Assembly (NCBI RefSeq): GCF_000004195.4
Contig: NC_030681.2
Span: 141,728,006 to 141,792,005, forward strand
Length of the DNA stretch: 64,000 bases
Direction: 5' to 3'
Source of the DNA: Xenopus tropicalis
Taxonomy: Eukaryota > Chordata > Amphibia > Anura > Pipidae
Shown here: positions 42,607 through 55,600 of the stretch, piece by piece
Numbering within the stretch: position 1 is the first letter of the stretch
How the letters are laid out: each line of letters starts with the position of its first letter
Program-made: the position numbers and the translations under genes
The notes under the pieces: generated by a model
What the model saw: the letters and a program-made list of their open reading frames with translations, nothing else
Databases searched by the model: none
What the model was told of the DNA's origin: nothing

Positions 42607-42861
42607 TATGCAAAAAAAAAAATATTTATTTTTGGAAGTTCAGATAGCGTTTCTGCATTTTTTCCATAATCTCAATTGAATGAGCTTATATCAAAAAGGG
42701 GAGGTATAATTCACCTTTAAAGTAAAGCCCAACAAAAATTAGGTTTCAAAAACCTTAAAAATAGACCTTTACACTAGAATAAAAAAAAAAATAATGATAC
42801 AAAAATATAATTCTGAATAAGAAATGTAAAATAAGATACAAACCCAGATATGAAATAAAAG

Positions 42862-43000
42862 GCAATAAATCTGTCCAGGAGCAGTAACTTAAAGCAACCA
42901 ATAAGATGTTTGTTTTTAAACAGGTGCCCAGTAAATGCTACCTGCTGATTGGTTACTATGGGTTACTGCTCCTGGGCAAATTTAATGCCATTTATTACAT
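42862..43000. mobile_element. Foldback MITE
   Basis: Arms AGGCAATAAATCTGTCCAGG/AGCAGTAAC and GTTACTGCTCCTGGGC/AAATTTAATGCC. A partial second copy follows at 43,015-43,075. Confidence 0.7.
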
Positions 43001-43075
43001 AACCCCAAAAGTTTGGGCAGGAGCAGTAACTCATAACAACCAATAAGATGTTTACTGTCCAACAGGTACCGCAGT

Positions 43076-43258
43076 GACAGATGGGTAGATTAGTTGCCCA
43101 GCGACAAATTTTAGTTGTCGCAGGCGGCTAATCTCCCCGCAATGCCATCCCACCAGCAAGAATGTAAATCGCCGGTGGGATGGCATATGCGTTGCTATGA
43201 TTTCCGGAAGTCGCCCGAAGTTGCCTTGAGAGGAATCTCCCCGTGTGCCACTGCCCTA
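43076..43258. mobile_element. MITE related to 23093-23276
   Basis: Contains CTAATCTCCCCGCAATGCCATCCCACC and GGTGGGATGGCATATG-type inverted blocks and ends CCGTGTGCCACTGCCCTA. It lies in or just after the 3' UTR of copy B. Confidence 0.7.
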
Positions 43259-43308
43259 AAAGTTACTAGATTGGTTGCTAGAGATGACTAGACCTAAACT
43301 TTGAACCT

Positions 43309-43314
43309 TTTATT
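43309..43314 (-). terminator. Candidate polyadenylation signal for smc6 copy B
   Basis: AATAAA on the minus strand about 255 bases after the stop codon of copy B. No transcript evidence; other AATAAA hexamers lie further left. Confidence 0.4.
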
Positions 43315-43568
43315 ATGTTAATCCTTAGGGTGTTATTATTTAACACAGATGATTGCTCAAGATCTAGTAACCCTGAACAACCAATCAGCAGGTAACGATC
43401 CCTGGTACATCTGATAGGATTAAACTATACAAACTTAAGTGTTCCACCTGGTGTTGGTAATTACATAACATTATTTATATACAGTAGGTAAATGGGTAAA
43501 TATAAAGTTACAAACAATCAATATAAAATCCCATGTATAAAATGTAGAACTACTGGAGGAGGATTGAA

Positions 43569-43680
43569 TTATTCCTCATCTTCTGTCTCTTGATTTAATG
43601 GCTGGAAAGGCAGCGTTGTTTGCCCCCTTTCAGGATCTTTCATTCGAAGAATTCTGATGATGCTGCTAGAAGGTAAGGAG
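43569..43680 (-). CDS. smc6 copy B exon 27, terminal coding exon with stop
   Basis: Acceptor CTATCTCTGCAG, then [37 protein letters not shown] and TAA at 43569-43571. This is the usual acidic SMC6 C-terminus ([16 protein letters not shown]). The nearest clear AATAAA downstream is at 43309-43314. Confidence 0.94.
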
Positions 43681-46600
43681 CTGCAGAGATAGGATACGTA
43701 ATATTACAGGGCTGGAAGTACGAACACATACAATTGATCACAAAGGGCTTTTTGGAAAAATTATATTTATATATATATTTATATATATATATATAGTTGG
43801 CAGAAATGCTGGCAGATTGCTGACTGATGTTTTTTACATTTTGGTGCAATCCTAAATTCTGTGATGACATAGCCTGTCACTTTTTAGCCAGTGGGGGCTG
43901 TTTGGGTCTTTGTGTAATCAGTTTGCATGTGACACATGTGACATTTGCCAGAAGAGGGGACTCTTGCACCAATTGTGGGGCACAGAAGGAAGTTTGCATG
44001 AAAAAACATAATTTTGTACTTATGACCCACCACTTTCTGTGCAAATACTTTTTAGTGCTCACAAAGTATCATTTTTGAGCATAGTCAAAAAAAATTAGAG
44101 GGAACACTGTTAAAGTGGGAAGACTATAAGTCAGGGTAAACAGGACTGGATGGGCTGTGGGTGGGACTCCCTGGACCAGGGTGACGTGGCCTTGGGTTTC
44201 TAATCCCTGATCCCTGGCCACCAGTTTCCATTGTTAAATACAAGTTCAGATTAAAGCTGGCCATACACGCACCGATAAGATCATACAAAACCTTGTTTCG
44301 TACAATATTCGGTGCGTGTATGGCAACTCAGTAAGGCGACCGATATCGCAGAAGTCTGCAGATATCTGATGACTCGCCGATCAGGCGGGTTAAAAGATTT
44401 TGATCGGGCGCCACTGAAGGCGCCTGAGCAAAATCTACCTTCAGGGCTGAATCGGCAGAAGGAGGTAGAAATCCTATATGCTTCTACCTCCATATCTGAC
44501 TATTCAGCCCTGAACGTCAGTGGAGGGTTGGAACGATCTTTTGTGTGACCGATGGTTGCACGAAAGATCCAAAATCGCCACATGTGTGGCCACCTTAAAG
44601 GGACAGTAACACCAAAAAATTAAAGTGTATAAAAGTAATTACTATATAATGTAATTCTGCCCTGTACTGGTACAACTGGTGTGTTTTCCTTAGACTACTA
44701 TAGTTTATATAATAAAGCTTCTGTGTAGCCACGGGGGCAGCCATTTACAGGAGAAAAGGCACAGGTTACTTAGCAGGTAACAGATAAAACCCCATTATAT
44801 TCTACAAAGCTTATCTGTTATCTGCTATGTAACCTGTGCCTTTTCTCCTTTTTCCCAGCTTCAATGGCTGCCCCCGTGTTGACATAGCAGCTCATTTATA
44901 TAAACTATAGTAGCTTTTCTGTTACAAACTTACCAGTTTTACCAGTGCAGGGCAACTGTACATTATATTTTAATTACTTTAAAACACTTTAATTTTTTGG
45001 TGTTACTGTCCCTTTAAGGGAGGATGCAGGGGACGAGACCCAGAAGGAAAAGGAGCAATTTTTATTATTTTAATGTCCACATCAGGTGAACACATTAACA
45101 ATGCACTAAGCAGCCATGGTAAAGTGGGATGGTGAGAGATGATGCTCACTTACCTCATATTCTGTGGCGTTAGAAAAATAAACTGCCGAAACCTCTGTAA
45201 AGCTGCTACTTTGAGCATCATATCCATTGATATCCTTCTGTTTACCATGTCCTGGACAAAATGAGAGGATGTAAGCAAATATTCATATACATGCATAGCC
45301 AATTCCATAGGGTTGGCCAAATGATCAGTAAGTCCTGGGCAATTACCTACAGGTGGGACTCTGGCTATCCCAGATAGTTAGATTTTCTACTCTTGATTGT
45401 TAGGGTGTAATTAGATAAAAAAATTGTTCAGCATATGCTAATGAAGGGACCAATAGGGTTAATATGCCCCTATGTTTTTAAGCCCTACGATTTCCTATAT
45501 CATGCTGTTACTGGGCAGAGGCCCATGTATCTAGTGTTCCATTAGCATATGTGCCTTATTGGTTAACAGGGAGACTACTCCCTTGGCACTACACTGAGCC
45601 TGGGATCAACAGGGCCCCGGTAAAGCTTCTACCCTAGAGTCTGCATCTAGCTCTAGTGAAGTCGGGGAACAGGGACCCGTGAATGAGGAGTAGTAAGAGG
45701 AAAATTTGTAAGAGCACTTTCTAGGAAAGTGAGATTTGTTAGAAAGAGCAGTTTCTGGCTCCAACCAGGAGAGATTAGCTGGAAGTACTCTTCCCTACAG
45801 GCATTGTTGGCTTAGTGCAGGACCACGGTTAAGAAGCAGGTATCAGGTCAGTTCCTATGCCTAAACCGGTGGACACCATACGTTTCTAATTGTTGTGCAA
45901 TTGCCTGATATCTCCTCTGTGTGACACCTTGTGGATCATTGTCTTTGACAATAAACAAGTTCTGGTTTACCATAAAAGAACCTTCTGGCGCCCATTCTTT
46001 TGTTTGCTTGCACACAGCTTAAGTGAGTTGTAGTTGCACTACACCCCAAGGATATTTCCAAATAGCGAAAGCCCATCTGGCATGTAGAGTACTATGTGCC
46101 TCATGCTCTAAAGCCTATCTATCTGGTATTTCTTGTTGTTACAGTCAAATAGGGGTTACACTAAGAATCCAGCTTAGAAAATATAACTGGGATATTCCAA
46201 GTAATGATTTGGGATAACAAGTGCTCCATTTGTAAACTTGTCCCTAGGGAACAAGCATCCAGCATTTGCCTGTTAATAGCTTAGGGTAAGTGCTGAATAA
46301 GCAAGGATTATGTTACAAAACATCCGCAATTAATAAATTCATCTCACCATGTAGACATCAAACTCATCCAAGCACCTGAATGGTGACTCTGCTATAGACC
46401 AGAGAGAGAGGATAAAGCACACAGTGGAGAATGATCGCTCTCCACCAGAAAGACATCTCATATCACTCAGTTCTGCTTTGTTCCCATCTCCTGGTTGGAC
46501 CTGGAATAAGAACATCTGGAGTTAGTTTATATCAGAGTACAAAATCACACAGTAATTAATACTCTACGTAGGCCCAATATCAAAAGATCTATGAACTTGT

Positions 46601-49600
46601 GCTGTATGCTGGACTACAGATTTACTGTAATTGGGGCTGATGTACTACTGCATGTATGATAAGCTAAACACGTGTTAGCAGGTATTTAATGTTACAGGAT
46701 ACTAAAAAGGAAAAGCAACCACAATTTGGAATGTATTATGATGATGTATGGATCATAACATTCCAAAAAGGTTAGTAACACTGAGAGCTGTGAAACTGTG
46801 GAATTCTCTCCCTGAAGTGGAGAGGATGGCAAGGGGTTGGATGGCTTTTTAGGAGAATGGTGAAACCAGTAAATCAAATCCATACACAACTGATAATCCA
46901 TTGATAATCAATTGTTAGTCAGTAAAATATCCCTTAAAGGGCCAAGTGGCTTCAAGAAGAAGGGGTTGGATGGCTTTTTAGGAGAATAGTGAAACCAGCA
47001 ACCAGCGTTATGATATGTAGTTTACGGGACTGAGTTATAAATTACTTATCCCTCCTAATTATTAGACACAGTTCAATGCACAGATTCTTTCTTATAGACT
47101 TACAGTTATTGACAGAGTCTCATTCTTATGGTCAAAGCTGATCTTGCCAGAGTAGGCCCTCTGTGACAGCAACCAGATAAAGTAACACTTGCACCGGAGA
47201 GTCAGGCTCCTTAAATTCATAGAGGTACAAACAAAGCACAGGTCAATACTTTTAAAATATTAAATAATTTTATATCATATTTAAAAAGACCAACCATGTC
47301 CCGAACTGCTCTATGTTGTGGAAATGTGTTTGTGTTGTATTCGATGAGAGAAGGGTTGATTTAATTTCATATCAGGATTTATCTTTCTCCTCCTGAGCTC
47401 ATGGAGGCAAAATTATAGCAAAACACGGGAGCACCTACCGCCCATACCTAGTGTGCTGCACGCAGGACCTCTCCCAAAGGATCCAGGGTATATAGTTACT
47501 AATAGAAAAAATATATAGCGGAGCACCACGAGGATAAGGATAAAAAGTCAGTCTTTATTCCAACATCAATAAAAGGCACATAAATATCCCCAAGGACCTA
47601 CGCTTGACGCGTTTCGTGGCGTCCCGCCACTTCCTCAGAAGCATTCTCCTGAGCTCATAAAATGAAAATGTAATGGAGAATTTGAGGTTAATAACTCTAT
47701 TTGTAATCCCCTTTACATAGATTGTACTGGATACATCAATTAAATGGAAATATCACTGTGGATAAAGTAAGGTGATGAAATAATTTTACGTTTTCTGGTG
47801 TTTTATGAAAGCTACAAGGTAGGCTTGCCATATGTTTAGGCTCTCAGAGTAGCCTACAGGCTAACAAAGCTAACTGCAAGTGTTCATAGTGAAACTGGGT
47901 GAAACATAAAACAATGAGGGGATTAACTTCTCCTTGAAAATGTGTCAAGGACAGGCTGTCACTGACTATTCTATTCCTGTACTATTCTAAGCCTCCATAT
48001 ATATTTTTTTTGAACAAAAAACAGTTAACTAAACATTAATAAATCACAAATTACGGGAGTTATTTTCGGAAAAATTATTTTTCAGGGAACATTTCTAAAA
48101 AAAATACGCACATTTTTTTAAAAAAAAAAACAATATCAGAAAAATCAAGTACTGACAAAAACCCATTTGTAAATCTCAAAAATATCTAGAAGTAAAAAAA
48201 ATAAAACAACTTTTTCTCAAAATTGTAAATGTGCCCCTAGGTATTACAGCCAAGTATAAGCAGGTTTCTAAAGTGCCAAACCAGGCAACAGATGCTATTT
48301 ACTCCTAAGGGGTTGGGGGGCGGATGTGTGGCCATTGGGGTTCATAAAAAGCTTGGGCAAGTCTGCGCCAATGCAGTACCCCACATCAAGCAGACAGCGC
48401 CAGATTTCAAATCCGAGCGCCCGGAGGCCGCCCCGCTCAGCCGCCCCCTGCGCATGCGCGTTTGCAACTCACCCAGCGCACGCATGCGCAACTCACCACC
48501 TAACACCCCCCCCCCCAGCGCACGCATGCGCATTTGTGCGGGCACCGATATGAACACATACGGAGCAGCGGGGAGAGGTCCCTGCTGCTCCCTATGGGAG
48601 CAGAACGTCGGTGCGGCGGGGCGGCATGCCGCCCCTAAATGTTTGCCGCCCTAGGCCCGGGCCTTTGTGGCCTCGCCACAAATCCGGGCCTGCAAGCAGA
48701 CATTTACTACCAGTTTCTAAAGTGCAGCAGATTGATCAAAGTGAGTTAGGTGCTCAGTTTTAATCAGCTCTCTTTTAGAAGTTGGTTCACTTTCAGGCAA
48801 AGGCATGGGAAGATTTCTATATGTCTGGCTCATTATGGCCAAATTGGCTCACACCCATTTGTACTCAGTTTTAGCTGATGGGATAAAGGAAGCAATAGCC
48901 TTATCTATGGATGCTGGGAAAGGCAGGCATGTTGGCTTAAAAAGGCCATACACCAGCTGACCTGGGGCCTAAATAGAAAAATATTTTCTAAATTGGCAGT
49001 CCACAGAGATGGCCACAAACCTTTGTTCTGATGGTTTAGGCACACTCAAAGTTCCCCATATGCCACTGAACACTGGCTGACTGCATCACAGCATCAACAG
49101 TCTAATAATTAATTCTCTACAGAAAATAATGGGGCCACAATTTATTCCTACACCATTTCTGTTGCAAACATTCTGTGTCCAGACTAAATGCAATGTAATT
49201 TTATTATCTATGTGGAGTACAGTCTATTTTTATTTGTATCTGTATAAATAATTGTTTCCTCAAACTTTTTTAAACATGAAGACATTTTTATGCTAAACAT
49301 TTCAAGGCATTCTTATTTATTCTATATTTTGGTACCAACACTTGCCTCTGCTGTACAGTTTGTCTAGAAATAATAAAAGGCTTAATAAAGTAAACCTTAA
49401 AAAAATGTTTTTTAACAGTATATTTATACAGGTATAGGATCTGTTATCCAGAATGCTCGGGACCAAGGGTATCCGGAATAAGGAGTCTTTCCATAATTTA
49501 GATCTCCATAACTTAAGTCTACTAAAAAATCAATAAAACGTTAATTAAACCCAGTAGGATTGTTTTACATCCAATAAGGATTATTTATATCTTAGTTGGG

Positions 49601-52600
49601 ATCAAGTACAGGTACTGTTTTATTATTACAGAGAAAAGGGAATCATTTAACCATTAAATAAACCCAATAGGGCTGTTCTGCCCCCAATAAGGGGTAATTA
49701 TATCTTAGTTGGGATCAAATACAGGTACTGTTTTATTATTACAGAGAAAAGGGAATCATTTAACCATTAAATAAACCCAATAGGGCTGTTCTGCCCCCAA
49801 TAAGGGGTAATTATATCTTAGTTGGGATCAAGTACAGGTACTGTTTTATTATTACAGAGAAAAGGGAATCATTTAACCATGAAATAAACCCAATAGGACT
49901 GTTCTGCCCCCAATAAGGGGTAATTATATCTTAGTTGGGATCAAGTACAGGTACTATTTTATTATTACAGAGAAAAGGGAATCATTTAACCATGAAATAA
50001 ACCCAATAGGGCTGTTCTGCCCCAATAAGGGGTAATTATATCTTAGTTGGGATCAATTACAAGGTACTGTTTTATTATTACAGAGAAAAAGGATATCAGT
50101 TTTAAAATTCTGAATAATTTAATTAAAATGGAGTCTATGAGAGACGGGCTTTCTGTAATTCGTAGCTTTCTGGATAATGGGTTTCCGGATAAGGGATCCC
50201 ATACCTGTACTTTAATACTATTAAAGCAAACTAAACTGAAAAAGGGAAAAATATCTAAAAAAACATTTCTTACCTCCGAAACTTTTGAAAACACTCGTGT
50301 CTTTGTTCCATAATTGTATCTAGCAATGTAATAAACCTCTTCAGGTGCTTAATTTTTCTTGCTGCATCTTGATACCTTTCTTTTGCTTCATAGTATTGCC
50401 TTTGTAGGAAAAACAAAACACAATACAATAAAATTACTGTACAAATCTCAACAAATGTAAAAGCAACTGCAGGAAATAAAAACATAATGAACAAATCAAA
50501 GCAAAGCAAAGCTTTCCCTGGCAGACATATTTAAATGACTTTCTAGATTCTAAAGGAAATATATTATATTAAACGGGACCTGTCAACCTCACCTCAAATC
50601 TTTGATCTGGCAGTAAGGCCTGTATAGAAAAATAATCCTCCACTACACATAAACAATCTCCCCATTTCTTATTACAGTAGTTTGGAAGCCATTGTTCTTT
50701 ATATTAATGCCCTGTCAATCAAAGTCCAGCACCTCTGCCCTAATGTCTAAGGTGTAGAAAAGTTTCCCAGCACTCAGCATCACTGCTCTTCTGTTCTCCC
50801 CTCCCTAATTCACTGGAAGAATTTTGCGTAGCTTTTATGAGATTCTGTTATTATTCTTAGTGGATCAAGTTACCAAAAGGCACATGAAATATTTAAAATC
50901 TTTGGCATAGTAAATTTATCAGCGGCACGTTGTTTTACCTGTTATTGACACGCATTAGTTAAGTGAAAAGAGCAGAGTGAAAGAAGAACTCACTGGGAAG
51001 GCGCTGTGTTTAGGTGGAAATTTAGGTGGCCAATGCCATAGCCCTGGTTACGGTGTGAAGCACTATACTATGATTGAAAAAGTGGTTGATTTTAATGTCC
51101 AGGTAACTCGGTGCTCAGTGCTTTTGAGAACAGAATTTTAAGTGAAAAATTCAAGGTGCATATCATTGACATGAAATATGAAAATTGGTGGAAAAAGATT
51201 AAAAAACATAAGTGGATAAAGGGTCACAATACCATAAATGTGCCCATTTACCTCTTTCAGAAGCACGAGGTCATGGTCAGAGCTCACACTTCTCCTCTGC
51301 TACTTGGATGCTGCCAGGTGTTAAACCGAGGCAGAATTTCTGGGCAGGCAAGGGAACCGGTGCGTGTTGCAGGAGGAACGCAAAAGAGCAGAGCATAGTT
51401 GAGTAAACAGGCCAAAGTGGATAAGCAAACTTTTAGCTCTGCACAGAATCGGAATCTAGAAGTGTGGCCAGTAACAGGCAATAGGTCGGTACAGACAGCG
51501 AAACAGCAAAGGTCGAAGAAAATCAGACAGGAAGTTCACCCAGGAACTATACAGGATAGACCATTGTTGGGCAAATGAAAATAGCACAAAGGCCCTTCGA
51601 ATTTGAATTTTGTGCCTGGATGACGTCATCACGCAGTGCATCAAAACCCATGTCAAAATAAAGACGTGCACATCCGATGCGCGTGCCAGCAACCAAACAA
51701 CCAAATACCAGTTACAGCACATTGAGTTTCACCCAGGCCCCCCCATTGGCAATTTAAAAACAAGAATTACACATAATTAAATACAACAATCTAAAGCAGT
51801 GATCCCCAACCAGTGGCTCATAAGTAATATGTTGCTCACCACCCCCTTAGATGTTGCTCCCAGTGGCCTCAAAGTAGCTGCCCATTTTCAAATCTCTGGC
51901 TGTGGGGCAAGTTTTGGAAGCCCAGAGACACAGTTTTACTCCAAGCAGAGCCTCCTGCAGGCTAGTAGTCCACATGGGGCTACCAAATAGCCAATCACAG
52001 TCCTTATTTGGCATCCCCAAATAACTTTTTCATGCTTGTGTGGCTCCCCAGCACTTTTTACATCTGAGTGTGGCTCTTAAGTAAAAAAGACTGGGGGTCC
52101 CTGATCTAAAGTGGCATTGGGTAAACTAGTGCAAAGTGTAGTTTACATGTCAGATTTTTCTATCAGTTCCATTATATTTTGATCTATGCATACATGCGTT
52201 TTGTCAATCTGACACCATCCGACAAAAGCTTCCGTGCTAAATATCTCCCCAATGGAACATCTATGAACAGTAGGAGGTGAATAGATCATTTTTAAAAGGG
52301 GTTTTAGAACTGTATAGGCATCTGCATGGTTTAGCTGAGTACAACCTGGTTAAACCACGGACAAGGATATTAATTAGCAATACCTCCCAGCATGCTCAGC
52401 TGCAGAGTCAGAACAGTTTGGACATACTCATAATCTCCTTAGATCAAGTTATTTTTCTGGTGCTCACCTGTCTGATTTGCTTTGATTATTCCATCTCTTG
52501 GGTGGCCCATGCCCCAAGCTGCCTTGCACTTCTTTAGTGCAACAGGGTGCAAATATGCTTATTATTCAGAATATTAAATCTTTAATTTGTCTTGTAGATG

Positions 52601-55600
52601 TAATATTACAGAGAACTTGTATTAAGCATGACATTTGTGCTAAAGGCACATAAAAAACAAAGGAGATTTGCCTACTTTATTATTTCCTCTCTGTTTCCGT
52701 GGAGAACTTCTTCAGAGTTGATTTTTTCCCTTAACCGATTAATTTCGGTGTCTAAGCTTCTAGCAGTTCTACTGACTTCTATTCGCTCTGGGCAGATACA
52801 TTTGGCCTGGGAAATTTTCACCTGAAACAACAACAAAAAAATGTATATTTCTAATCTGCCTCTGGTCCAAGCAACACAAAGCTACATTTGTAATGTTATT
52901 TTTTCATTTTGTTTATTGGTTTTGAGGAAAAAAGTCTGTGACCTCCTCTGGCTGCCAACCTTTAATAAAAGGGCATAGTTTGCAATGATTTAATAATTAC
53001 CATTTTCTTTTAGTATTCTCAGTGAAAGAGACCAGTAATACAACATAATCCAATGAGCCTAGTCTTATATGAACTGTTCTAAGGCTATCTTACACCACTA
53101 AAAATATTTTTATTGAAATCCTACATTTCTATTAACAAATTCCGTCTGCATCACAGGCAAAGATTACTAAAGAGGTGTATTTTATGCCCTATTAGAGACA
53201 GGAGCAGCACAGCAAGCAAGGTTCTGCTTAACAGTACTGCCTTCCCTCCTTCCATTGGTTGATTATGGAATACAGGGAAGATTTGCTAGTCTTTAAGTGC
53301 TTCTGACTCAATGCTAATCACAATCTCTGCTTAAATATAAAAACCTAAAACGTCCCCATTATACATTAAAATCGATTCAAATCAGTCTACTAGAGTGAGC
53401 AAAAGTGTGTAGTGGTGATATCACACGGATCCCTAGTCTATAAAGCTATGAAGCTTTGAGAGTATTTCTAGTATCCAAAGCAGAGAGATGGCACTTAGGT
53501 TTCCCTACTGTGTTATACTAAGCAGGGCTTCCCACCTCCAACTCTTGTTCTTTCCCTGCTACTTCTTCCTTTCGCTTTTGGATGTGGTCTAAGTGCTCCT
53601 TCAGTTTGTCCTCATAGTGCTTCTTATGGCGCTTACAGTTCTCCACTTCTTGGTCAATTCTGTGAAGGTCTTCCTGCATTAAGTGACAAATCTTTTTAAT
53701 TATTTACAAATGAGAACATAGGCTTACTCCATACAATGAAAAGGTGAAATAAACAACACAGCTTCTACACAGTTAATTGGGTTTATACAGTATATAACAG
53801 CTTGCAGGGATAATGAACACTATAGCAGCCCCTAGTCTTACACAGGCAAAGATATCTACCTCACAAAAACAAAAACCATAGTTCAGCACAAGCCTTATTC
53901 CTTAAATCAGGGTTGGACCTTAACCCTTTAAGTGGCAGCAGAATTTGACATTTCAGTTCCCCTCAGTTCCAGACATTTTTTGTAAACATTCTGTGCTCTC
54001 TCAATTTAGGGGCTTTTACTGGGGGCAGGGTAAAGTTTAGGTAGGCAAACTATATATTGTTTTTTTCAGGAGAACCTGAGCTTTCCAAATATACCTGAGT
54101 TTTTGTGTATTTCCACTTCTGGAACAAGATTTAGAGCTTGAAATACAAAAAAAAAAAGAAAAAATGCTATTTTTCATGATATAGGGATTTATACCAGAAA
54201 CATATTTTATTTTATGGACAAAAATTCAACTGATTTGGAAAGCCTCATGTCTCCCGAACGTGCCAATACCTGATATGTATAGTTTTATTGAGATTTCTGA
54301 CTTCTATAAATCAAAAACTCCCAGCAGTAAATTACTAAATTTTCAAAGCATTACAGCAGAATACGGCATACTTTACATTCCAAAGCCAAAAATTCTGGAA
54401 CATAAGGTTTACCCCAGGAAACCATACATTTTTGAAAAGTACACATTCTGACGAATCCGAAATGGGTAACTATGTCTTCCAACTCCTAAGTACCAAACAG
54501 CAATGCTTTACTGAATTTAGCATTTTCTATAAAAAATTATGAAAATTCTAAAAAATCGCCTCAAATCTTCCACTTTCAAGCATCATCTCTCCCACATGAT
54601 ATTAGGTACCAAGAAAATACATCCTAAATATGAAAGCCAAGGGTCCACTGAACGGTTTGATGCCCATTGTGCATAGGATCACCGATGTATCTGGAATTTA
54701 GAAACCCCATAAGGAAGTTAATACATACAAATTGCCCCGGAGATCTCTTTAGCTACTGAAAATTCAACACATTTACTGCATTTTCTGTGGGGTAAAAACA
54801 CAAAAAAATACATTGACCCCCCAAAACCATATATTTTTGGAAAGTACACATTCGGACGAATTCAAAATTGGTACCAATGTCTTTCTACTCCAAACTACAG
54901 AGCCGCAATGCTTTCCCAAAATTGCCAATTTTGATGAAATACCTAAAAGTCACATCAAATCTTCCACTTTCAAGCACCTTATCTCCCACATAACATTAGG
55001 TACAAAGAAAACACACCCTAAATATGAAAGCCAAGGGTCCGCTGAACAGTTTGATGCCCATTGTGCATAGGATCACCAATGTATCTGGCATTTAGAGACC
55101 CCATAAGGAAGTTAGCGCATAGAAATTGCCCCAGAGGTCTCTTTAGCTACTGAAAATTCAACACGTTTACTGCATTTTCTGTGGGATAAAAACACAAAAA
55201 AATACATTGACCCCCCAAAATCATATATTATTGGAAAGTACACATTCGGACGAATTCAAAATTGGTACCCGTGTCTTTCTACTCCAAACTACAGAGTCGC
55301 AGTGCTTTCCCAAAATTTCCAGTATGGACACCCTAGAAAACCATATATTTTCCGAAAATACACATTCTGACAAAACAAAAATGGGCAAATACAACTTTCT
55401 ACAGCAAACTACCAAACTACAAAGCTATGCTAAACAGAACCGTTTTTATGACATTTCTGAAAATCGTCACAAAGCTTGCATTTTACCTCATTATGTACCC
55501 CCACATTTTGTAACATATCAACATAAAACTTTCTAAATATGAACGCCAGTGGCCTACTGAACAGTTTGATGCCCTATATGCATATATTGGCCAAACTGTG

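Larger units (their letters stand above)
38889..43075. other. Intergenic region between smc6 copies A and B
   Basis: No coding exon recognised on either strand. It holds poly-C runs near 39,090 and 39,760, two loosely similar AT-rich stretches (40,350-40,450 and 41,890-41,980, both with AAAGTGGACAG), and the MITEs listed separately. GEN1, expected next to SMC6, is not found. Confidence 0.6.

Noticed and set aside
38567..43560. GEN1 in the usual head-to-head place next to smc6
   Set aside because: No exon resembling the conserved XPG N-terminus was found on the plus strand.
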